This document shows, in pieces, positions 57,781 through 64,000 of a stretch of DNA of 64,000 nt; position 1 is the first letter of the stretch, and every line of letters starts with the position of its first letter. The stretch comes from Astragalus membranaceus. Taxonomy: Eukaryota; Streptophyta; Magnoliopsida; Fabales; Fabaceae. The notes under the pieces were generated by a model. It was not told the DNA's origin. It was given only the letters and a program-made list of their open reading frames with translations, and ran no database searches. The position numbers were made by a program, and so were the translations under genes. Where the stretch lies: positions 86,338,360 to 86,402,359 of the forward strand of contig CM076847.1 in assembly GCA_039519185.1 (NCBI GenBank), read 5' to 3'.

Positions 57781-57867
57781 CGCAGCTCCATAGTAACCTC
57801 CAATCAGCCTTTGAAGAAATTCACAACATCTCATACACAACATCTTAGCATTGACTTCAACAACTGC
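57781..57867 (-). pseudogene. Exon-like piece of unknown origin in CACTA element 2
   Basis: Between an AG-type acceptor and a GTAAGA donor at 57780, the minus strand encodes VVEVNAKMLCMRCCEFLQRL and IGGYYGAA without stops. I do not recognise the family. Position between the captured CCCH and DnaJ genes suggests a third donor or an upstream DnaJ exon. Confidence 0.25.
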
Positions 57868-58467
57868 ACATAAAAAACAGCAAAACAGATCCATGAGCTT
57901 ACAGGACAAAAATGTTTGTAGAAACAGAAAAAAAATTAGCCAAATTCAAAAACAAGAAACAACCTATCAAAAGCATCAATATCACAAAGAAGCTGTCAAC
58001 AATTTCACCATAGTATGAACAAACATGCTCAGCTAAACATAAACATGTGGACAGAGAATCAAAAAACAATCTAATACAGAAAGTAAATGGCCGGATTGAG
58101 AAGAGAAAGTAAATGGACTATACCTGTTTGTCAAAATCATAAGAAAAGCAGAGAAATTAAAGTAACGCTAATAAGGAAGGGATTGAGGAGAACAGAGACG
58201 CCATTAATTTACTTCAAAAAAATGGACTCACCAATACTACAAACTCCAACCAAATTGTTAAAACAGAAACGCCGTCGCCGTTTTCCGTTGCCACTTCCGT
58301 CGTGATCTTCATGTAAATCATTTACAAATCTATCAAATATCCAACATTGTTCAATCATCATTACTCTATTAGATTAAGAATTTTCCGAAACAACACTAAA
58401 TAAAGCAATCAAGCAAGGATGATGGTAATACAGCTACAGAAGTGAAAAAGGATGATGATAATACTAC

Positions 58468-59609
58468 CTGTGATGTTGCTTGCATTTGATTCATCTCTAC
58501 TTCCCTTGCATGCTGTTTTTCTTCCAGCTTCAGGTAGAAATGAATCAACAGGATAATGACAACAAATCAACAATCATAAAATTTATATTGTTAAAAAAAG
58601 GAAAAACAATAATCCTTGCATTTTCTACAAACCTCTCTGCTCTACGGATTCCTTTCGAGGCAGTTTTTAAAACAGGAGGCGGGGATTCCACAGCCTTTTT
58701 CATTCTTGATACGTTTTCACTATCAAAGTTAAAAGCTGGAGCAGCTGAAATTGATACAGTACTAGCTGGAGCAGAACTTAAACCATTTTCTGGTATCAAA
58801 GTAGTATTAAAAATTATAAATCTCGCAACTAATTGAATGAACTGCATTTAAAAATGGAAGAGAAATATATATAATAGTAGTACCTTCTGGAGGAGATTCT
58901 GAGCTTTTGTGAAAGGAAGGAAGAACGAGATTTTGGTTGAACATATTAGGAGAGTGAGTTGGAGAAGGAATTGGACTTCCAGTAGAAAAAGCACGTTGGT
59001 GTTGTTTTTTAATGTCAAGAAGTTGTAGCCCCATTAACCTTCTACTTTGAAGCTCAAGAGCTTGCTGTAGATCAGCTTGCTCCTCTAGTTTCCTCCTCCA
59101 CAACATGTCTTGAGTATTGTAGAACATTCTCCCATCTAGAAAAACACATGCAAAAAAAACATGTTAATTAAGAATAGTTGGGTAAAGGTTTGACTAAAAA
59201 GACAACATAATAGAAGGTTAGTTAAAGCATTAAGCAAGATAATTACCAAGTTGAAGATCATATTGGTCTCTAGCATCAAGCCCAGTAGGAGTTCCACAAG
59301 GTGAATAATCTCCTCTATCCATTTGCTGCTGCTTCCTGCAAATCACAAGAATCATGAGCATGTTTGAGAGTTAACTACAACAAAGAAAAAGTTAACAAAA
59401 AAGACTAGAAAGAGAGAAGGTGCCTGTACTTGTCTGGAACTTTGCCTTTCTCCTTGTAAGTCTTAACAAGAACTCTAGAATCACACACAAAATGAGGGTT
59501 TTCTTTGGATGGAATGAGCTTCACAGTTTCAGGATAAACAAAAGTAACAAACCCAAACATACGTTTCTGCTGATATGGAATCCTCACATCTTGTACAGGT
59601 CCATAAATG
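58468..59609 (-). pseudogene. Captured fragment of a CCCH zinc-finger/RRM protein gene (C3H46/53-type)
   Basis: Donor proteins combine a CCCH zinc finger with an RRM and are probable RNA-binding proteins. Here only the part from the RRM onward is present: exon 59424-59609 (IYGPVQDVRIPYQQKRMFGF, VTFVYPETVKLI, FVCDSRVLVKTYKEKGKVPD), exon 59247-59335 (KQQQMDRGDYSPCGTPTGLD), exon 58884-59135 (GRMFYNTQDMLWRRKLEEQA, LQSRRLMGLQLLDIKKQHQR, SPTHSPNMFNQNLVLPSFHK), exon 58633-58789 (NGLSSAPASTVSISAAPAFN, ESPPPVLKTASKGIRRAER) and exon 58468-58531 (LEEKQHAREVEMNQMQATSQ). Reading frames inside exons are open. One donor is GC instead of GT (59423). The CCCH finger and the true start and end are absent. Introns are retained, so it was copied from DNA. 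Confidence 0.82.
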
Positions 59610-59639
59610 CTTCAAAAAAGTTCAAAAACCAAGGTTAAC

Positions 59640-61130
59640 ATTTTTGAATTAGAGAGGTATAGGAATTGGGCAGTAATTAAAATACCAATTAAAGTTGTTT
59701 ATTATGATCTAAAAATAATTACCCCGTCAAAAGCTAAAACAACAAAATCTCTTGCTTGGAAACCTTACTATAACACAAATTAGGAACTGAGGAGAGGCCA
59801 TAGCATATCAAGAATCAATTGAACACACACATACACAAAGAACTTCACACACAAGCTTCTCAATAACAGCCTCTTATACAAGATGCTCATGGATTTCAAC
59901 AAATGTCAACCATACCCATATGAGCTCATTCTCTACTTCCCATGCTTGCAGCATTTGCCTTAGTGAAAGGAGGTCTTTCAGAAAGATTATAAAATTCAAA
60001 CAATTGCTATAACAAATGGCATTTCAAGAATCAAGCAAAGAAGAAAAACAAATATCTCTCTTATAGCTAAAACAAACAATTATATGCAATGACAGTATAA
60101 TGTGAAGCTGTTTGTATGTTACTAGCAAGAGCTCAATTACACGCATAATTTATCAAACAAAAGGTCAACAAAAGAAGAAAGGTTATATATTTGAAGAGAG
60201 TAAAAACATCCTATGGTTAAGCACTTAAGCATAATCTATCAAACGATACATTCAAATCACACACATAAATCCAGCTACGAAGTTAAAAGACCCAAGGAAA
60301 AACAAAAGATCAATAAATGCCATATCCTACCAGAACGCCACAAATAGCTCCTGCTACCGTCGCCGATCACACACCTCTCGCCGCTCGATGCAATGCACCA
60401 GTATGAGTCCCGCCGCAACACTATTCCAGGCATCGTCGGTATCCCTTGAAGCCTCAATCCCACTCTCAATACCAGGATAGAGCAGTCCAATAGATATAAC
60501 TTATATGTTTTGTCTTCTTGCAAGAGAAAATGCAATGGAAATTAAATCAATAAAAGAGGAGTAAGCAACTTCATTCCCTAAACTTATCAAACAATGTACA
60601 GTATTGTAAACAATGCCATAAGAACATCAAGGTAGACATACGATTTAAAACATCAAACACAAATATAACTAAAATAGATTTACAATCTCATATAACTAAC
60701 ATGAGTTCAAACATAAACACCAAATGAAGCAGTCAAACAGATTTGATGAAGAATAATCAAACACTTATAGTCTAACAATGAAAATAGAACTGATGAAGCA
60801 GAATCCAAAGCTACACGATGCACAATCATTGAATTGATTAGAACAAGCTGAAACTCACTAGCAAAGAGATGAACAAGCTGAAACTCACAAGTGAAGAGAT
60901 GTTGCAGGGAAGGAAACTCCGATTTTGTGCGGTTTGGTTCTAACAGCAAATACAATGTCAGTTTCATGCGATTAGGGTTTTTTATTTTTGCAGAAATAAG
61001 AATACAATTTGATATTTGAGAGAGGGATGCAGTTCTAAGTTAGGGTTTCCATCAGGAAATAGTCGGAGAGGGCAATTGCTAAACCTATGAATGAGATATC
61101 TTACCTTTTTGTGGAAAAGCGAACTAACGG
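59640..61130. other. Non-coding interior of CACTA element 2
   Basis: Possible 5' intron and leader sequence of the captured CCCH gene. I could not recognise further exons. Plus-strand AGGGTTT motifs at 60971 and 61041 are telo-box-like elements often found near promoters. A direct repeat of 24 bp (AACAAGCTGAAACTCAC) lies at 60841-60858 and 60872-60889. Confidence 0.4.
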
Positions 61131-61753
61131 AAGAGAGAGGTGGAGACAACGATAAACGAAGCAGAAGCGAACGTGTTGAGCAAAAACGTGTTGAGTAGAG
61201 AACGCAAGGAGAGCGATGTCGACGGATATGGAGGTGAAGGGAAACAGAGATGGAGCTGTATGGTGGTGCGCTGCGTGGAGTTGAAAGGAAATGGAGAGAG
61301 GTGCGCTGCGTGTGAGGAAAGGAACGAAATGGGAAATGAGAGAAGTTTGTGCCTGAGAGTGAGGGAGAGAACGACAGAGGAGAATGAGGGAGAGGTGCTG
61401 AGAGAGGGAGAAGACGAAGGAGAGCCTTCGAGGGTGAGAGGGAGGAGAGGAGGAGAGCCTTCGCGTTTTGTGAGGAAGAGCTGGTTTGAGGAGAGTGAGA
61501 GAGCATCGAGGGTTTTACTTTTTTTTAATTCGTGTCATATGGTTTCCGACGGATATTTAGTGTTTTCCGACGGAAGTGTCAGTCGGAAATTTGCGACGAA
61601 ACACGTTTTCATCGGAAACGTAAGCGGGAATTTAAGCGTCATTTCTCCTGAACATTTGCGACGACTTTTTCGTCGGAAATCCGTCGGAAATTGTGACGAA
61701 TAAGAGTTCGTCGGAAAAAATGGCAAAAAACAGCAGTTATTCTTGTAGTGATA

Positions 61754-62414
61754 GTTACCGATACCAAAAGTTTCTGATACATGTAAAACAACATAAAAAA
61801 AATTAAATGAGAACAATCGAAACTTAAAATTTAACGTGGAAAATTCTAAAATCGGATCGGAGCGTGCAAAAATTTTAAACACACACATACATCGCTCAAA
61901 ATGTAATAAAAATAAAATTTTAATATATTTAAATAAATAAATTACACAACTCATAATTGATCGCTTGAAGGAGAAAGAGAAGAAAGAAGAATCGGCTTGG
62001 GAGTATAAGAAAAAGAAAAAGTTAGATACAAACTTAAACGGTTTGCAACTGGTAAATCTTGTAAAAGAGAATTTGAGTTCATATATATTACTTAATATGG
62101 CCTCCCCATTTCTTCACAAAACTAAGCAATGTGGAACTTCTTCAAGATGCTCAATTCCAATCAACTCCAACAAGTAGTATTGTATTCTATGATGTTGTAG
62201 CTAGACTCGTTAATTAAATAATTTAGTTATCGAAAAAAAATAGTCAATACTATAAGATAAAAGTTCTCTCTAAAAGTAGTAAGCAGAATCCCATATAAAC
62301 TAATTCTTTTTTTTCTTTTTAGTTTTGGATTAGTGGATAAACACGTGTTATACTTCAAGACATCCAGATGTTTAAACACATGGAACGTTAAACACTATGC
62401 TTTTATCAATAAAA
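61754..62414. other. AT-rich intergenic DNA, no recognisable gene
   Basis: The frame 61965-62177 (70 codons, lysine/glutamate-rich start) shows no family resemblance. Nothing else is visible. Confidence 0.4.
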
Positions 62415-62444
62415 CCAGTAATATACCCGTGCATCCGCACGGGT
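62415..62444 (-). mobile_element. Helitron-like 3' terminus on the minus strand
   Basis: Minus strand: ACCCGTGCGGATGCACGGGT is a perfect 8-bp-stem hairpin (arms at 62425-62432 and 62437-62444), followed by ATATTA and CTGG, then T. This matches the Helitron rule (hairpin about 6-11 bp before CTRR, insertion before T). The body would extend to the right, but the 5' TC end was not found; it may lie within the TA-rich region or beyond the window. Confidence 0.5.
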
Positions 62445-62747
62445 TGATCGAGTTACGTGGTACGATTAGTATTCAAACTAAAATTCAATTTTAGAAACCT
62501 CGGTGTTAAAAAAAACAAAGGTAAATTAATGAAATTAAAATGGAGATCGTAAAGAAGACGAATGACCTATAATGGTATGAGTTTGATATAGTAATGATAA
62601 AATTTAAATGATGATTTTATCAACAGCGGTGATTTTATTTTCGATTTTATATCATACCATAATAACTAAATTATGAAATAGTTTTGTTGTCGGGCAGCAA
62701 TTAAGAGTAAGTAAATTACCAATGACCTATATAGGCACATTGTGTAC

Positions 62748-62750
<3 letters not shown>

Positions 62751-62843
<93 letters not shown>
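62751..62843. repeat. Compound (TA)n(TG)n microsatellite
   Basis: About 50 bp of TA repeat passes into about 40 bp of TG repeat with one interruption (TGAG). Such long alternating purine-pyrimidine tracts are unstable and polymorphic. Confidence 0.9.
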
Positions 62844-62844
<1 letters not shown>

Positions 62845-62908
62845 TGTGTGTGTACATTATAATTAGTTCAAAATTCCAATTAAAACAATTAGTAGGAGGA
62901 TATATATT

Positions 62909-63192
62909 GTTAGACAATTTAGATTTAACCCTCCCACCCTCTCATATTAAATCTTTTCTTACTTGATACATCCCCTATATATAGAGAACATATATTATGA
63001 GAGGAGTTTTAATATGAGAGAGTTAGAGGAACGAATCATGACCATTGATCAAATTATGTGCGGTTGAGATTAAAATAAAAAGTCAATGTGATAATTACCC
63101 ACTTTTTAATCACAACCACTCATGTATTGTTATACGGTTCAGATTTAATCCTCTAACCCTCTCATATTAAATCTTCTGTTACTTGAAACATC

Positions 63193-63205
<13 letters not shown>
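62909..63205. repeat. Two direct repeats of about 75 bp flanking an inverted-like spacer
   Basis: TAGATTTAACCCTCCCACCCTCTCATATTAAATC-type sequence through ACATCCCCTATATATA occurs at 62909-62985 and again at 63128-63205 with few changes. Between them, ATTATGAGAGGAGTTTTAATATGAGAG is a loose inverted match to the CTCTCATATTAAA part. This could be a small element with repeated ends. Confidence 0.55.

Positions 63206-63267
<62 letters not shown>
63198..63267. repeat. Long (TA)n microsatellite
   Basis: About 70 bp of uninterrupted TA repeat immediately after the second copy of the repeat above. Confidence 0.9.
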
Positions 63268-63270
<3 letters not shown>

Positions 63271-63353
63271 GTAAATATGTCAAATATTTTCTACGGAGTA
63301 AATATGGAAAGTTAAATATTTGAAGGTTAATGTTTTACTTAGAAAAACCATAT

Positions 63354-63553
63354 TTTTGGGTAAATCCGGGTATCCACCGCACGGACAGAAGTGACTAATC
63401 CATCGCTCATTGTAGGTGCCTCGAGGGGGCAGAACAGCTGGCCCAGAGTTTTAACGCTGCTCCATACCCAAGGCGGGGATCGAACCATAAGACTTGGCAT
63501 ATATATTTATTTAAAAACCATATGCTAAGACTTGGCATATATATTTATTTAAT
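63354..63553. repeat. tRNA-like (SINE-like) GC-rich island and a 27-bp direct repeat
   Basis: In AT-rich surroundings a GC-richer 130-bp island holds GGTTCGATCCCCGCC on the minus strand (63472-63486), a good RNA polymerase III B box. No clear A box or cloverleaf was found, so it is not a tRNA gene. TAAGACTTGGCATATATATT (with TATTTAA) is repeated at about 63489-63515 and 63527-63553. Confidence 0.4.
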
Positions 63554-63559
63554 TGAGAT

Positions 63560-64000
63560 CATTTTAAAATTCAAGTTTATACCCTTTGATATATTTTATA
63601 ACTTAATCATTGTCCTAATTCCCTTCCACAAAATAAATGATATAAAATAATATAAAAAAGAAAATTTTGAAAACCTGTGTATAACTTTATGTCATAAAAA
63701 AGGATGTTTGTTTCATTAGCTAGAAATTCTTTAACATTCAAAGTGGAATATAAAGACATAGTTGAGACCATTAAAAACATATTAAAAAGTAATACTAAAA
63801 AAGAGTACAACTAAAGCACCAACCATTCTCAAGTGCAGGACACGATAAGCGACGGTAAAAAGGAAAGCAATCAACACAAATTAATGTATGAATAAACCAA
63901 ACCCAATAGGAACCAAGCCCCGTATAGTAAGTCTTGTTGAAACCATCACCAAAGCTTATAAAGACTGTAGGACAAAGTCTGTACATAAATTGAACCAAAT
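63560..64000. other. AT-rich end of window, no recognisable gene
   Basis: Minus-strand frames 63607-63810 and 63795-63998 are hydrophobic and unrecognised. The segment 63810-63990 is less AT-rich and may be part of a decayed LINE 3' end or gene that continues beyond the window. Confidence 0.3.

Larger units (their letters stand above)
55481..61750. mobile_element. Gene-capturing CACTA element 2 (6270 bp, TSD ATA)
   Basis: The ends CACTACAAGAA / TTCTTGTAGTG are flanked by ATA (55478-55480 and 61751-61753). About 250 bp at the left end and 180 bp at the right end match CACTA element 1 almost base for base, including the CGTCGGAAA/CGTCGCAAA subterminal repeats, so both belong to one family. There is no transposase. 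The body contains minus-strand exons of two unrelated host genes (CCCH-RRM zinc finger and DnaJ) plus unassigned exon-like pieces. The GA-rich block near 61370-61500 would be a CT-rich leader for minus-strand transcripts. Confidence 0.9.

Noticed and set aside
58468..59609. A functional host CCCH zinc-finger gene
   Set aside because: The zinc-finger region, start and end are missing and the segment is enclosed by CACTA termini.
63472..63486. A tRNA gene, because of the good B box
   Set aside because: No A box at the right distance, no acceptor-stem pairing and no anticodon arm could be found.

Overview
This window is a stretch of plant nuclear chromosome: AT-rich, gene-poor and filled with nested transposable elements. 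Host genes contain introns, and the genes I can trust are plant-specific (three AP2/ERF transcription factors). The repeat families (Tat-clade and Tekay-type Ty3/gypsy elements, Copia and LINE remains, CACTA, Mutator-like and hAT elements) are those of an angiosperm. Some of the short terminal-repeat families look like those common in legumes, so a papilionoid legume is my best guess, but the sequence alone does not prove it. || Layout. (a) 1-16.6 kb: two intronless, minus-strand ERF1/ORA59-type genes (4242-4844 and 8411-9049). They are separated by AT-rich DNA holding several small elements delimited by target-site duplications (TSDs): a Mutator-like MITE at 6125-6511 (9-bp TSD); a Mutator-like element at 10626-13098 (9-bp TSD) that contains a solo LTR, which in turn contains a CACTA MITE; an hAT MITE at 13379-13864 (8-bp TSD); and a Copia gag relic invaded by a LINE 3' end. 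(b) 16674-41898: one 25.2-kb nest bounded by the TSD AGTAT. The host element is a decayed Tat-clade LTR retrotransposon with two RNase H domains and an antisense extra gene that appears to have its own promoter. Inside it lie a solo LTR and a truncated copy of a Tekay-type chromovirus, a partly duplicated element tail, an hAT fragment and, in the 3' LTR, a 4.85-kb CACTA element carrying a broken AVT1-type amino-acid transporter gene. (c) 41.9-49.6 kb: AT-rich DNA with a Mutator-like MITE, a minisatellite array ending in a Helitron-like hairpin, and a LINE relic. (d) 49682-50320: the third ERF paralogue. (e) 50.4-55.4 kb: LINE and Copia relics. (f) 55481-61750: a second CACTA element of the same family (TSD ATA), carrying pieces of a CCCH-RRM zinc-finger gene and a plastid-type DnaJ gene. 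(g) 61.75-64 kb: AT-rich DNA with a minus-strand Helitron-like 3' end, long (TA)n/(TG)n microsatellites and a tRNA-like repeat. || How it fits together. The only clearly intact host genes are the three ERF paralogues. They share orientation, a promoter block and protein layout, so they are a tandem array stretched apart by transposon insertion. The most notable observations are the two related gene-capturing CACTA elements within 64 kb, both with host gene pieces antisense to the window, and the duplication/recombination history recorded in the retrotransposon nest. I saw no CRISPR array, operon-type system or intact transposase.
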